Under the pieces are notes generated by a model, which saw only the letters and a list, made by a program, of their open reading frames with translations, searched no databases and was not told where the DNA came from. Shown here in pieces: positions 17,083-26,659 of a stretch of 64,000 bases of DNA; within the stretch, counting starts at the first letter, position 1; each line of letters starts with the position of its first letter. Origin of the DNA: Methylobacterium aerolatum. Its GTDB lineage: Bacteria; Pseudomonadota; Alphaproteobacteria; Rhizobiales; Beijerinckiaceae. The stretch is taken from NCBI RefSeq assembly GCF_022179085.1, contig NZ_BPQE01000023.1:124001-188000 (forward strand), read 5' to 3'. The position numbers and the translations under genes were made by a program.

Positions 17083-17487
17083 ATAAAGCAGGCTTGCCTC
17101 GGGTTCCTCATGCTCTGGCCCACCATGGCGATGGCCGAGGTGCCGGCGCTGTGTGCCGAGGCTCCCAATCAGACGGAGGGAACGCTGAGCGCGCAGCGCA
17201 AGCGGTGCCGCGGCCGAAGAGCACCCGAGGACGGCGCGGGACGCCTTGCGGGCGAAACTCGACCCGCTCGGGCGGCGCAACCTCGATCTCGCACAGGACG
17301 CATGGCGCCGCTTCCGCGATTTCGAATGCCATTTTGAAACCGGATACGATGCTAAGTACCCCGAGAGCACCGGAACGATGATCCCATGCTCATCGGCGAA
17401 TGCCCGACGGCCATGACCGACCGCAGGACCCGCGACCTGACCGATCAGCTCGCCTGTTCAGGCGGGGATCTGTCTTGCGAACGATGA
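17083..17487 (+). pseudogene. decayed LprI-like (DUF1311) lysozyme-inhibitor-family gene
   Basis: Three consecutive reading frames together spell a DUF1311/LprI-family protein. Frame one gives a signal peptide and the start KQACLGFLMLWPTMAMAEVP, then ALCAEAPNQTEGTLSAQ. A shift at about 17195-17215 leads to LRAKLDPLGRRNLDLAQDAW and RRFRDFECHFETGYDAKYPE. A second shift at about 17386 leads to MLIGECPTAMTDRRTRDLTD and QLACSGGDLSCER before TGA. The conserved family features are present (Cys pairs, LAQDAWRRFRDFEC, GTMIP). The expected start codon reads ATA at 17083, one change from ATG. Two indels plus a lost start mark a dead gene. Live members are periplasmic. Confidence 0.7.
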
Positions 17488-17718
17488 ATGGCCCGTGGCC
17501 GGAGGGGCCATGAGCGACCGAGCGGTGTGATCGTCCGAAACGAAGAGTCGGTGCTACGGAAGTTTTCGCGTCAGGAAGCGCGGCTTCAGACAACTGACGA
17601 AGAGGGTGATGACGTGGCGGAGGTAATCCGCCTCACGGCCGACCGAGCCAGCGTGGATCCGATCCCAGCCAAAGCACAGGGCTGGTTCATGAGCAGGTTT
17701 GGCAGTCTTGATTGGAAG

Positions 17719-17795
17719 TGGCGCGCCCGAAAGGATTCGAACCTCTGACCCCCAGATTCGTAGTCTGGTGCTCTATCCAGCTGAGCTACGGGCGC
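17719..17795 (-). tRNA. tRNA-Arg (anticodon ACG)
   Basis: A 77-base gene with a full cloverleaf. The acceptor GCGCCCG pairs with CGGGCGC, the D-arm is AGCTCAGCTGGATAGAGC, the anticodon loop CTACGAA sits in stem CCAGA/TCTGG, the T-loop is GTTCGAATC, and CCA is encoded. Anticodon ACG reads CGN arginine codons after deamination to inosine. Confidence 0.95.
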
Positions 17796-18042
17796 CTGAA
17801 CCGTGGCGGCGATGGATGCCCGCCGCGGTTGACGGGCTTCTACGGGGTCGGTTCGAACTTGGCAAGCGCCTTCTCGCAGCCCAACGCAGGTTTGCAGCCC
17901 ACCACGGGTATGGTGGCTCGGTTGTCCGGCGAGGGAAGGGGGGGAGGGGGCTCACCGCAGTTCGTTCGTCACCGGCTCCGACCGTGTGCTCGTAGTTGAC
18001 GCGGCTCGCGGAGCGACCGTACATCCGGGGGCGCCTGCGCGA

Positions 18043-18132
18043 GGAAGGGTGGCCGAGTGGTTTAAGGCAGCGGTCTTGAAAACCGCCGTGGGGGCAACTC
18101 CACCGTGGGTTCGAATCCCACCCCTTCCGCCA
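18043..18132 (+). tRNA. tRNA-Ser (anticodon TGA)
   Basis: A 90-base class II tRNA with a long variable arm. The acceptor GGAAGGG pairs with CCCTTCC, anticodon loop CTTGAAA sits in stem CGGT/ACCG, and variable arm CGTGGGGGCAACTCCACCG precedes the GGTTCGAATCC T-arm. CCA is encoded. Reads UCA (and UCN by wobble). Confidence 0.95.
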
Positions 18133-18427
18133 CGGCGCTCCGGCGACCGCCCGTACGACTTCCGCAAGCCGCGACGATCGGTGGTGCTCGGGTGCTTGAG
18201 GGGCCTTCCCGTCGCTTTGCTCCCCGATTTGCTGCTTACGCCCCATCCGCCATCCGATTGCGCCAGTCGCCGCCGCCAGATCCGGTGGCGTTGGCGGCGG
18301 GGATCTTTGGAAGAGAACGCCCCTCTCCGTCCCGGACCGCGCGTGCGGCCGGACTGAGTCCTGAAAGAGATTTCGGATGGATCTTACCGATCGTCGATGC
18401 GTCGCTCGCGGCGACCCGTGAGGGAGC

Positions 18428-18769
18428 TCAGGTCTTCGGCGGGGCGCCGGGTCTCTTCTCGTGCCGGTCTCTGTGGGCGGCGGCCCGCGACAGCAGAATC
18501 AGCGTGACGGGTGTCGTGACGGTGATGAACAGGCCGATCAGAGCGTCCCGGAGCACCGGGCGGCCCTCGACCAGCGACAGTAGCAGCATCGAACTGAGGA
18601 GGATGAGGGTCGCGCCGAGCGTCGCGCTCAGGCTCGGTGCGTGGGTGCGTTCGTAGAAGGTTCGCAGACGGATCAGGCCGAGGGAGCCGGTCAGGGCGAA
18701 TCCGGCGCCGGCCAGCGCCAGGGCGACGACGAGGCAGGCCGCCCAGAGGGGAAAGTCCCCGCCCGTCAT
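18428..18769 (-). CDS. mnhG: Mrp/Mnh cation:proton antiporter subunit G
   Basis: A 113-residue membrane protein with three spans. It contains the family motif GSLGLIRLRTFYERTHAPSL followed by SATLGATLILLSSML and a second pair of hydrophobic helices (LIGLFITVTTPVTLILLSRA), then a basic cytoplasmic tail. MnhG is a small accessory subunit of the multi-subunit Na+(K+)/H+ antiporter complex in the inner membrane. It is the last gene of the operon; its ATG overlaps the end of mnhF by four bases (ATGA), indicating coupled translation. Confidence 0.9.
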   Translation of the reverse strand: MTGGDFPLWAACLVVALALAGAGFALTGSLGLIRLRTFYERTHAPSLSATLGATLILLSSMLLLSLVEGRPVLRDALIGLFITVTTPVTLILLSRAAAHRDRHEKRPGAPPKT

Positions 18770-19050
18770 TGGATCACCTCGCCCTGCATCAAGAATTTGG
18801 CGAGGGCCACGGAGGCGGTGAAGCCGAGGATCCCGATGATGAAGGCCGCCTCGAAATACAGTTCGCTGCCCGTGCGCATTCCGTGGACCACGATGGCCAG
18901 CATCCCGTTCACGTAGAGCGTATCGAGGCCGAGGATCCGGTCCTGCGCCCTCGGCCCCCGGATCATGCGCCACCCGGCCAGGGCCATGGCGAGGGTGAGC
19001 ATCGCCTGCGCGAGGCCGAGGCCCCAATCCAAAATCAGCGCCGCGCTCAT
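18766..19050 (-). CDS. mnhF: Mrp/Mnh antiporter subunit F
   Basis: A 94-residue, three-span membrane protein. The MnhF/PhaF pattern is clear: WRMIRGPRAQDRILGLDTLY, an amphipathic stretch, then ELYFEAAFIIGILGFTASVA. It is an accessory subunit of the antiporter. It overlaps both mnhE (upstream) and mnhG (downstream) by four bases. The length matches the family. Confidence 0.9.
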   Translation of the reverse strand: MSAALILDWGLGLAQAMLTLAMALAGWRMIRGPRAQDRILGLDTLYVNGMLAIVVHGMRTGSELYFEAAFIIGILGFTASVALAKFLMQGEVIQ

Positions 19051-19535
19051 GCGAATATCTCCAGCAGGGGGCGCTCGTACCGTTCCTTGACTCGCCGGAC
19101 CCACCCGTCGTCGCCGGTGTCGTCGAGGACGTGCAGCAAGAGACGCCCTGTATCGGAATCGTACTGGACCCAGAGGGTGCCGGGCGTGACCGTGAGCATG
19201 ATCGCCAGAAGCGTGAGGCCGAAGGGATCGCGCAGTTCCAGGGGAATAGAGACGAATCCGGTTCGCCGCCCCGCCTGGTCCGGGCTCAGGATGATCCGCG
19301 CCACGTCGAGGTTCGAACGCACCATGTCCGCGAGTACGAGGCCGGCCAGACGCAGGAGCGCCCAGGGCCGGCGCAGGCGGACGGGCGCCGGCCGGAGTGC
19401 CCGCATCACGGCCGGAATGGTCAACCCGGCAGCCACGGCCAGGACCAGACTGCCGGGGCTCGGCGGCGCGTTCAGGAGCAGCCATGTCGCGGCGAGCGCC
19501 GCCGAGAGGATCGGATGGGGGAGCAGGCGGCTCAT
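19047..19535 (-). CDS. mnhE: Mrp/Mnh antiporter subunit E
   Basis: A 162-residue subunit with two or three N-terminal membrane helices (residues about 8-45 and 60-72) and the conserved soluble portion LADMVRSNLDVARIILSPDQ, then LTLLAIMLTVTPGTLWVQYD, and the C-terminal ferredoxin-like end. MnhE is needed for assembly or stability of the Mrp complex. Four-base overlaps with mnhD and mnhF place it firmly within the operon. Confidence 0.9.
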   Translation of the reverse strand: MSRLLPHPILSAALAATWLLLNAPPSPGSLVLAVAAGLTIPAVMRALRPAPVRLRRPWALLRLAGLVLADMVRSNLDVARIILSPDQAGRRTGFVSIPLELRDPFGLTLLAIMLTVTPGTLWVQYDSDTGRLLLHVLDDTGDDGWVRRVKERYERPLLEIFA

Positions 19536-21136
19536 GGGGCCGAGCCTTCAACAGGGCCGAGCACCGCGCGGATGTAAGCCTGCGGCCGCACCAGCCAGTC
19601 CACCGTGGCATCGGCGTAGGCCAGGGCGGGCCCGCCCCACAGGGCTAGGGCAAGGCAGGCCGCCAGAAGACCGGCAAGGGCCGCGAACTCCGATCGGGCT
19701 AGGGTGGCCGGCGGCGCGTCCTGGCGCACCCACAGGGTCTGGATGCCGAGGCGAACGAGGGGCATCAGCGTGCCGAGGCTCGAGAGCGTCAAAGCCGCGA
19801 TGAGCCACCAGCCGGCCGCCGCGAGCGGACCTGCCGCCAGCCCCATGAAGATCGCGAGCTTGCCCACGAAGCCGGGCAGGGGCGGGATGCCGACGAGGAC
19901 CAGGGTGCACAGGAGGAAGCCGACGCCGAGCGTTGCCAGGACAGCGGGAATCGCCACGCCGATCTCCGTGGCGTCCGCGTCGTCGAACGGGTCGCGGTAC
20001 TCGTCGGCGAAGACCGGTTCGGCGGTCCTCGCCGGATCGCGCCCGCGTTGCAGCACCTCGGCGAGAAGGAAGAGCGTCCCCGCCGCCAGGGTGGAGCCCA
20101 CGAGGTAGTAGAGGGCGCCGGACAAGGCGGCGCCGTTGCCGGTGCCGAGGACCGCCAGCACCGTCCCCGAGGAGACCATCACCGCGTAGCCGGCGGCGCG
20201 GGTGAGGTCTCGGGCCGCCACGAGGCCGATCGTGCCGAAGGCGATCGTCGCCAGACCGGCCGCCAGGATGGTCGAGCGGCCGAACTGCAGCGACAGACCC
20301 TCCCCGAAGACGAGCAGGCTCAGGCGCACCACCACGTAGACGCCGACCTTGCTGAGGATCGCCAGGATGGCGGCGGCCGGGGCCGACGCCGCCGAGTAGG
20401 TGGTCGGAAGCCAGAAGCCGAGGGGCCACGCGCTGCACTTGATGAGGAAGGCGAGGCCGAGGATGGCGCAGCCGATCTCGAACAGGCCGAGGTCGCCGCC
20501 GGGCGGCACTGCGATGCGCCGGGCGAGGTCGGCCATGTTGAGCGTGCCCATCGTGCCGTAGATCAGGCTGACGCCGATGAGGAAGAACAGGGAGGCGACA
20601 AGGTTCACCGCGATGTAGCCCAGTCCCGCCCGGATCCGCTCCTCGCCGGAGCCGTGGAGCACGAGCCCGTAGGACGCGGCGAGCATCACCTCGAAGAACA
20701 CGAACAGATTGAACAAGTCGCCGGTCAGGAAGGCGCCGTTCACCCCCATCAACAGCAGCAGGAACAGGCCGTGGAAGCGCGGCCCGGCCCGGCCCCACCG
20801 GGCGAAGGAGAAGACCAGCGCGCCGAGACCGAGCACGGAGGCCAGCGCCAGCATCATCGCGGACAGGCGGTCCGCCACGAGCACGATGCCGTAGGGCGCC
20901 GCCCAGTTGCCGAGGCGATAGACCCGCGGCGCCTCGCCCGCCCAGGACACGAGGACCAGTGACGCCGCCATCAGCACCAGCATCGTGGCGAGGCTCAAGC
21001 CGGCCTTCAGGGCGCGGCGGCGCTCGTCGATCAGGAACATCGCCCCCGCCACGGCGATGGGCAGGACGACGGGCAGGACGACCACATGGTCGGTCCAGAC
21101 GCTGGTGACGTCGAAGTTGGACACGGGACCCGTCAT
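19532..21136 (-). CDS. mnhD: Mrp/Mnh antiporter subunit D (NuoN/NuoM-like)
   Basis: A 534-residue polytopic protein with about 14 membrane spans, homologous to the proton-channel subunits of complex I. The proton_antipo_M core is visible (GLFLLLLMGVNGAFLTGDLF, EVMLAASYGLVLHGSG, KVGVYVVVRLSLLVFGE). It forms part of the ion-translocating pathway. The ATG start at 21136 overlaps the mnhC stop by four bases; the upstream in-frame extension has no protein character. A long hydrophilic loop (about residues 390-415) carries many acidic residues. Confidence 0.9.
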   Translation of the reverse strand: MTGPVSNFDVTSVWTDHVVVLPVVLPIAVAGAMFLIDERRRALKAGLSLATMLVLMAASLVLVSWAGEAPRVYRLGNWAAPYGIVLVADRLSAMMLALASVLGLGALVFSFARWGRAGPRFHGLFLLLLMGVNGAFLTGDLFNLFVFFEVMLAASYGLVLHGSGEERIRAGLGYIAVNLVASLFFLIGVSLIYGTMGTLNMADLARRIAVPPGGDLGLFEIGCAILGLAFLIKCSAWPLGFWLPTTYSAASAPAAAILAILSKVGVYVVVRLSLLVFGEGLSLQFGRSTILAAGLATIAFGTIGLVAARDLTRAAGYAVMVSSGTVLAVLGTGNGAALSGALYYLVGSTLAAGTLFLLAEVLQRGRDPARTAEPVFADEYRDPFDDADATEIGVAIPAVLATLGVGFLLCTLVLVGIPPLPGFVGKLAIFMGLAAGPLAAAGWWLIAALTLSSLGTLMPLVRLGIQTLWVRQDAPPATLARSEFAALAGLLAACLALALWGGPALAYADATVDWLVRPQAYIRAVLGPVEGSAP

Positions 21137-21501
21137 GGCAGCGGGTTCCCGGCATCGGGTTCGGCCTCGTGCGGCTCGCGCCCGTCCACGTGATCGCATC
21201 CCGTCTCGCCCCGCGCGGCCAGCAGCACGACGAGGAACAGGGCGGTGAGGGCGAAGCTGATCACTACGGCGGTCAGCACCAGCGCCTGCGGCACGGGATC
21301 GTCCACCGACACCATTCCCGGGCCGACGCCGAGGACCGGCGGGGCGCCCACGGTGATCCGTCCCATGGCGAAGATGAAGAGGTTCACCGCATAGCCGAGG
21401 AGCGACAGGCCAAGGACGACCTGAAAGGTCCGCGGACGCAGGATCAGCCAGATCCCGGCGGCGGCCAGCACGCCGATGCCGAGGGAGAGGACGAGTTCCA
21501 T
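21133..21501 (-). CDS. mnhC: Mrp/Mnh antiporter subunit C (NuoK-like)
   Basis: A 122-residue, three-span protein. NuoK-like features include GLSLLGYAVNLFIFAMGRIT and DPVPQALVLTAVVISFALTA, where the DP(V/L)PQALVLTAIVI motif is diagnostic of MnhC. The tail is acidic and hydrophilic. It overlaps the preceding subunit A gene by one base (TAATG) and mnhD by four. It is a structural subunit of the antiporter membrane arm. Confidence 0.92.
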   Translation of the reverse strand: MELVLSLGIGVLAAAGIWLILRPRTFQVVLGLSLLGYAVNLFIFAMGRITVGAPPVLGVGPGMVSVDDPVPQALVLTAVVISFALTALFLVVLLAARGETGCDHVDGREPHEAEPDAGNPLP

Positions 21502-24431
21502 TAGGCGGGCTCCCTGGCGGCCGCCCGTTCGGCCTCGGACTCGGCGGCCCGGGTCCGGCGCAGGGATTGGTGGGCGAGCGCCACCAGCATCAGCACGCTC
21601 GATCCCACCACCAGGATCATGATGCCGAGATCGAAGATCAGGGCGGAGGCGAGGGGCACCTTGCCCAGGACCGGCGCCTCCCAATAGGCGAAGGCCGCCG
21701 TGAGGAAGGGGTGGGAGAACGGCCAGGACATCGCGCCGGCCAGGACGGAGACGAGGAGGCCGAGGCCGATCCAGGTGATCGGCCGGATGCGCAGGCGCTC
21801 CTCGACCCACTCCGCGCCCCGGGCGAGATACTGGAGCATGAAAGCGATGGTGAGCGCGATTCCCGCCGCGAAGCCACCGCCCGGCAGGTCGTGGCCCCGC
21901 AGGAACAGGTGAAGTGCCAGGAGCACGATGAAGGGCGACAGCCATGTGATGACGGTGCGCGGCACGAGCAGGGCGTCGGAGGCCGTGTGGCCCGGCTCGC
22001 GGCCCTCGCGGGCCCTGTCGATGGCGTCGAAGCGGACCTGCTGAGCGGGCCGCTCCAGGGAGTCGGGAGCGGGGCGGAACCGGCGCAGCAGAGCGAAGAC
22101 CGTCAGCCCCACCACCCCGAGGACGCAGATCTCGCCCAGCGTGTCGAAGGCACGGAAATCCACCAGCAGGACGTTGACGACGTTGCGCCCGCCCGCCTTC
22201 GGATAGGCCTCCTCCACGAACCAGCGGCTGATGCCCTCGACGGGCGGGCGGGTCATGACCGCGTAGGAAAGGCCGGCGAGGCCGGAGCCGGCGAGGACCG
22301 CGATCCCGAGATCAATGAGCCGCCGCCGCCTCGCGCGGGCGCGCTCCGACAGGGGGGCGGGAATCGCCTCGTCGCGCTTCGGCAGCCAGCGGAGGCCGAG
22401 GAGCAGCATCACCGTGGTGACGATCTCGACGAGGATCTGCGTCACCGCCAGGTCGGGGGCGGAGAGCCAGAGGAACGTCAGGCAGCTCACAAGGCCCGCG
22501 CCCCCGAGGAGGATCACAGCCGAGAGGCGGTGATACTTCGCCCGCTCCGCCGCGCCGAGGGCGCAGGCGGCCCCCGTGAGCCAGAGCATGGCGAAGGCGG
22601 GATCGAAGGCGGTGGTCCTGCCCTGTAGGAAGAGATCGACACCCCGTCCGATCCCCGTCGCCGTCGCGGCCAGCAGGGCGGCCAGGAAGATCAGGCGCAG
22701 TTGCGGCTGGAGCCGCTCCGTGCCCAGGATCGTCTCCAGGCGGCGGGCGCCGAGGACCAATCCGGTCATCGCCCGCTCGAACAGGTGGCCGCCGTCGAAG
22801 CGATCGAGCAGCCAGGGGCCGCCGCGGGGATTGGTGTCGATCCGGCGGCCGAAGATCCGGTAGAGGGCGACGCCGCCGGCCAGCGCCAGGACGCTCATCG
22901 CGAGCGGCGCGTTGAAACCGTGCCAGATCGCGAGGTCGTAGTCCGGCGTCCGGTCTCCAAGGACGGAGCGGGCAGCCCCGGCCAGGATCGGGCCGATGGT
23001 CAGGTTGGGTACCAAGCCGATGGCGATGCAGACGAGGACGAGCGCCTCGATGGGAATGCGCATCCAGCGCGCCGGCTCGTGCGGGGCGTGGGGCAGGTCC
23101 CGGGCCGGGGGACCGAAGAAGGTCTGACGGATGAAGCGCAGGGAGTAGAGCACCGTGAAGGCGCTTGCCACCGTCGCAAAGAAAGGGAGCGCCGTGTTGA
23201 TGGGGTGGGCACCCGTGCTGTCGACGGCCTCCGCCAGGAACATCTCCTTCGACAGGAACCCGTTCAGCAGCGGCACGCCCGCCATGGCGGCGGCCGCCAC
23301 CATCGCGAGGGTCGCCGTATAGGGCATCGCCCGCCACAGCCCGCTGAGGCGACGCATGTCCCGCGTCCCGGTCTCGTGGTCGATGATCCCCGCCGCCATG
23401 AAGAGCGACGCCTTGAAGGTCGCGTGGTTCACGGTGTGGAAGATCGCGGCCACCACGGCCAGCGGGGAACCGAGGCCGAGGAGCAGGGTGATCAGGCCGA
23501 GGTGGCTGATGGTGGAGTAGGCCAGCAGGCCCTTCAGGTCGTGCTGGAAGATCGCGCTCCAGGCGCCGACGAGCATCGTCGCCATCCCGGCGGTGCCCAC
23601 GATCCAGTACCAGCTCTCCGTGCCCGACAGGACCGGCCAGAACCGGATCATCAGGAAGATGCCCGCCTTCACCATCGTGGCGGAATGGAGATAGGCGCTG
23701 ATCGGCGTCGGCGCCGCCATCGCCCGGGGCAGCCAGATGTGGAACGGGAACTGCGCCGACTTGGTCAGTGCCCCGGCGAGGATCAGCACCAGGGTCGGCA
23801 GGTAGAGCGGGCTTTTTCGGATCGCCTCGCCCGCGCCGAGGACGGTGTCGAGTTCGTAGCTTCCCGCGATCTGCCCGAGGAGCACCATCCCGACGAGGAG
23901 GCAGAGGCCCCCGGCGGCGGTGATCGTCACCGCCATCCGCGCTCCGTCGCGCGCCGAGGCGTTGTCGGACCAGTATCCGATCAGCAGGAAGGAGACGACG
24001 CTCGTCATCTCCCAGAAGACCACGAGCTGGATCAGGTTACCGGACAGGACGAGCCCGAGCATCGCGCCGACGAAGGCGAGGAAGTAGCAGAACAGGCGCG
24101 GCACCGGGTCGGCGGCGGCCATGTAGTAGCGGGCATAGAGCACGACCAGCGCGCCGATTCCGAGGACGAGGACAGCGAAGATCCACGACAAGGCGTCGAG
24201 GCGCAGGACGAGCCGTACGCCGAGGCTCGGCAGCCAGTCCATCGCGGCGACGACGGGTTCCCCGCCAGTCGCCTGGGGGTACAGGAGAACGATGCAGGCG
24301 AGACCCGCCAGCGTCACGAAACCGGCCAAGGCGGCCGCCGCGTTCCGGGCGTGGCCGGGCAGGGCGATCACGGCCGCGCTTCCGAGGAAGGGCAGCAGCG
24401 CCGCCGAGACGAGGAGAAGGTGTGGCGGCAT
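21501..24431 (-). CDS. mnhA: Mrp/Mnh antiporter fused subunit A-B
   Basis: A 976-residue protein, the largest subunit. Residues 1-500 are NuoL-like (ALTKSAQFPFHIWLPRAMAA, the conserved Lys-containing channel motif; FHTVNHATFKASLFMAAG). A central region with an MbhD-like section follows (about 630-700). The C-terminal ~140 residues are an MnhB domain (HLFLRGHDLPGGGFAAGIAL). The A-B fusion makes this a six-gene (A/B, C, D, E, F, G) system of the kind called pha in rhizobia, rather than the seven-gene form. It exchanges Na+ or K+ for H+ and supports alkaline and salt tolerance. First gene of the operon. Confidence 0.92.
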   Translation of the reverse strand: MPPHLLLVSAALLPFLGSAAVIALPGHARNAAAALAGFVTLAGLACIVLLYPQATGGEPVVAAMDWLPSLGVRLVLRLDALSWIFAVLVLGIGALVVLYARYYMAAADPVPRLFCYFLAFVGAMLGLVLSGNLIQLVVFWEMTSVVSFLLIGYWSDNASARDGARMAVTITAAGGLCLLVGMVLLGQIAGSYELDTVLGAGEAIRKSPLYLPTLVLILAGALTKSAQFPFHIWLPRAMAAPTPISAYLHSATMVKAGIFLMIRFWPVLSGTESWYWIVGTAGMATMLVGAWSAIFQHDLKGLLAYSTISHLGLITLLLGLGSPLAVVAAIFHTVNHATFKASLFMAAGIIDHETGTRDMRRLSGLWRAMPYTATLAMVAAAAMAGVPLLNGFLSKEMFLAEAVDSTGAHPINTALPFFATVASAFTVLYSLRFIRQTFFGPPARDLPHAPHEPARWMRIPIEALVLVCIAIGLVPNLTIGPILAGAARSVLGDRTPDYDLAIWHGFNAPLAMSVLALAGGVALYRIFGRRIDTNPRGGPWLLDRFDGGHLFERAMTGLVLGARRLETILGTERLQPQLRLIFLAALLAATATGIGRGVDLFLQGRTTAFDPAFAMLWLTGAACALGAAERAKYHRLSAVILLGGAGLVSCLTFLWLSAPDLAVTQILVEIVTTVMLLLGLRWLPKRDEAIPAPLSERARARRRRLIDLGIAVLAGSGLAGLSYAVMTRPPVEGISRWFVEEAYPKAGGRNVVNVLLVDFRAFDTLGEICVLGVVGLTVFALLRRFRPAPDSLERPAQQVRFDAIDRAREGREPGHTASDALLVPRTVITWLSPFIVLLALHLFLRGHDLPGGGFAAGIALTIAFMLQYLARGAEWVEERLRIRPITWIGLGLLVSVLAGAMSWPFSHPFLTAAFAYWEAPVLGKVPLASALIFDLGIMILVVGSSVLMLVALAHQSLRRTRAAESEAERAAAREPA

Positions 24432-24650
24432 CGACCCGGGAAGAGGCGTGGACGGAGGGAGCCCTCACCGTCGCCGGTCCCGGCCATCGCGCCGGGAACG
24501 CGACGGCTTCACCGGCCCGGCGAATGGCTCGGGCTGCGCGTCCCCGTCACCTAGGTCCGCGATCCGGGACGACGAGTCGGCGCGCCCAGTATAGCCGCGC
24601 CGGGCGCCTCTCATAGGCAAGCCCGGTTCGGACGGCCGCGCCCGGCGCCC

Positions 24651-24983
24651 CTACGGCGCGGCGTCCAGAGCGCTGATCGGCGTCCAGAAGCAGGCTTCCT
24701 TCGTGGCCGTGCCGGCGATGCACGAATAGCCCGCCGTCCGCCCCTCGACGGCGACGTCCTCGCCCTTCTTCCAGTACTTGCACTCGCCGTTGGAGAGGCT
24801 GGAGTTGAGGAGCTGTCCGAAGCCGCTCTCGTCTCCCGCCTGGACGAGTTGGAACAGCCGTTCCGTCACCGCCATGGTGTGGCAGCCGAAACGCTCCTTC
24901 GTCACCGTCTCCGCGCGGGCGGTGGGGATGGTCGCCCCGGCAAGGACCAGGGCGAGGGTGAGGGCTGCGGCGTCGATTCTCAT
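24651..24983 (-). CDS. small secreted hypothetical protein
   Basis: A 110-residue precursor with a clean signal peptide ([20 protein letters not shown], cleavage after TARA). The mature ~86 residues contain four cysteines (FGCHTM, NGECKYW, YSCIAG, EACFWT), likely forming two disulfides in the periplasm. The ATG is preceded by AGGAGG (GGAGGACATCGCC), a strong ribosome-binding site that decides the start. No family recognised. It lies downstream of the divergent selA promoter region and 219 bases before the antiporter operon. Confidence 0.7.
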   Translation of the reverse strand: MRIDAAALTLALVLAGATIPTARAETVTKERFGCHTMAVTERLFQLVQAGDESGFGQLLNSSLSNGECKYWKKGEDVAVEGRTAGYSCIAGTATKEACFWTPISALDAAP

Positions 24984-25198
24984 GGCGATGTCCTCCTGCG
25001 CCGACGGCCGGTGCTTCCGCGACCCGTGGGGCGCGGTTCCGACCGTCGATTCGTCTTCCCGCGGCGTGGCCTCTCGGCCTTCGGACGCCGCCCGGGGCGG
25101 GTGTTGCGCGCGAGATGTGGCCGGAATCCGGCTCCGGGACAGGGGTGCGGCGGCAATGTCCTGGCCGGGGGAGGGGCCTGCCACTATCACGGAAGCCG

Positions 25199-26641
25199 AT
25201 GACCCAGGCCCGCCGCACCCAATCCCCTCAGTCCTCTCAGTCCCCTCCGCCCGCCTCCGATCCGCGCCGGATTCCCTCTGTGGACCGGCTCCTCGGCCAC
25301 GCGGCGGCGGGAGACCTCATCGAGATCTACGGGCGCAGCGCCCTCACGGATGCGATCCGGGCCGACCTCGCCCGGATCCGCGCCGGGCAGGCCCAGGCGG
25401 ACGACGGCGCGGGGATCCTCTCCCGCTGCGCGGACGCGCTCGCGGCGGAGCGACGACCGTCCCTCCGGCCGGTCTTCAACCTCACCGGGACCGTGCTGCA
25501 CACCAATCTCGGCCGCGCCCTGCTGCCCCGCTCGGCCGCCGACGCCGTGGCCGCCGTGATGACCCAGGCCACCAACCTCGAATTCGATCTGGAGACAGGG
25601 GCGCGGGGCGAGCGCGACGACCATGTCGAGGCGCTGATCCGCCGGATCACGGGGGCCGAGGCGGCCATCGTCGTCAACAACAACGCCGCCGCGGTGCTGC
25701 TGGTCCTCAACGCCCTCGCCATGCGTAAGGAGGTGATCGTCTCCAGGGGCGAACTCGTGGAGATTGGCGGCTCGTTCCGGGTGCCGGACGTGATGGTGCG
25801 GGCGGGCTGCCGCCTGCGGGAGGTGGGCACCACGAACCGGACGCACCTGCGCGACTTCGCGGAGGCGATGGGTCCGCGCACCGGCCTCGCCATGAAGATC
25901 CACCCCAGCAACTACGCCATCACCGGCTTCACCGCCCAACCGGACCCGGAGGCCCTCCACGCCCTCTGCCGGGAGTACGGCGTGCCGCTCGCGGAGGATC
26001 TCGGAAGCGGCAGCCTCATCGATCTCGCCGCCTACAATTTGCCGCCGGAGCCGACTGTGAGCGCGGCGCTGGCGCGGGCCGACGTGGTGACGTTCAGCGG
26101 CGACAAGCTGCTCGGCGCCGTCCAGTGCGGTATCGTCGCCGGACGCAAGGATCTCATCGCCCGGATCAGGAAGAGCCCGCTGAAGCGCGCGCTGCGCGTC
26201 GACAAGATGACCTATGCCGCCCTGGAGGCGGTGCTGCGGCTCTATCTCCACCCGGAGCGCTTACACGAGGAATTGCCGACCCTCCGGCTGCTCACACGGC
26301 CCCGAGGCGACATCGCGGCCCAGGCGCACCGCCTCGCCCCCGCCGTCGCCGAAAGGCTGTCCGGCAGGGCCACCGTGAGCGTAGGCGACTGCGTGAGCCA
26401 GATCGGGTCCGGCGCCCTCCCGGTGGAGACCCTGCCCAGCGCCGCCCTCCTGCTCACGCCGACGGGCGGGGAGGGGGGCAAGCGCGGCGGCGGGGGACGC
26501 TGCCGCCGCCTGGCCGACGCCCTGCGCCGCCTCCCGGTCCCGGTGATCGGGCGGATCACGGAAGACACCCTCCTTCTCGATCTGAGAACGTTGGAGGATG
26601 AAGCGGGCCTTCTCAACAGCCTTTCAATGGTGCACGATTGA
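25199..26641 (+). CDS. selA: L-seryl-tRNA(Sec) selenium transferase
   Basis: A 480-residue PLP enzyme that converts Ser-tRNA(Sec) to Sec-tRNA(Sec) using selenophosphate. The family N-terminus (IPSVDRLL), the substrate-binding region ([17 protein letters not shown]) and the PLP lysine K303 ([14 protein letters not shown]) are all present, and the C-terminus is complete ([19 protein letters not shown]). The start is the ATG with GGAAG upstream. selB, selD and the selC tRNA are not in this window, and the oxidoreductase encoded at 28.7-31.0 kb uses cysteine where formate dehydrogenase H has selenocysteine, so the selenoprotein served must be encoded elsewhere. Confidence 0.93.
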   Translation: MTQARRTQSPQSSQSPPPASDPRRIPSVDRLLGHAAAGDLIEIYGRSALTDAIRADLARIRAGQAQADDGAGILSRCADALAAERRPSLRPVFNLTGTVLHTNLGRALLPRSAADAVAAVMTQATNLEFDLETGARGERDDHVEALIRRITGAEAAIVVNNNAAAVLLVLNALAMRKEVIVSRGELVEIGGSFRVPDVMVRAGCRLREVGTTNRTHLRDFAEAMGPRTGLAMKIHPSNYAITGFTAQPDPEALHALCREYGVPLAEDLGSGSLIDLAAYNLPPEPTVSAALARADVVTFSGDKLLGAVQCGIVAGRKDLIARIRKSPLKRALRVDKMTYAALEAVLRLYLHPERLHEELPTLRLLTRPRGDIAAQAHRLAPAVAERLSGRATVSVGDCVSQIGSGALPVETLPSAALLLTPTGGEGGKRGGGGRCRRLADALRRLPVPVIGRITEDTLLLDLRTLEDEAGLLNSLSMVHD

Positions 26642-26647
26642 CTGCGA

Positions 26648-26659
26648 CTATTCGAATAG
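26648..26659. promoter_or_regulatory. 12-bp perfect palindrome CTATTCGAATAG, possible operator
   Basis: Lies between the selA stop and the OhrR-type gene, 129 bases before its start codon. OhrR proteins usually repress themselves through AT-rich dyads, so this could be an autoregulatory site; it could also be unrelated. A TATAGT box (26714-26719) lies further downstream. Confidence 0.3.

Noticed and set aside
22701-24554. 617-codon rightward frame opposite the antiporter A-B gene
   Set aside because: Extremely charged (Asp/Arg/Gly/His) with no hydrophobic core; mirror image of a membrane-protein gene.
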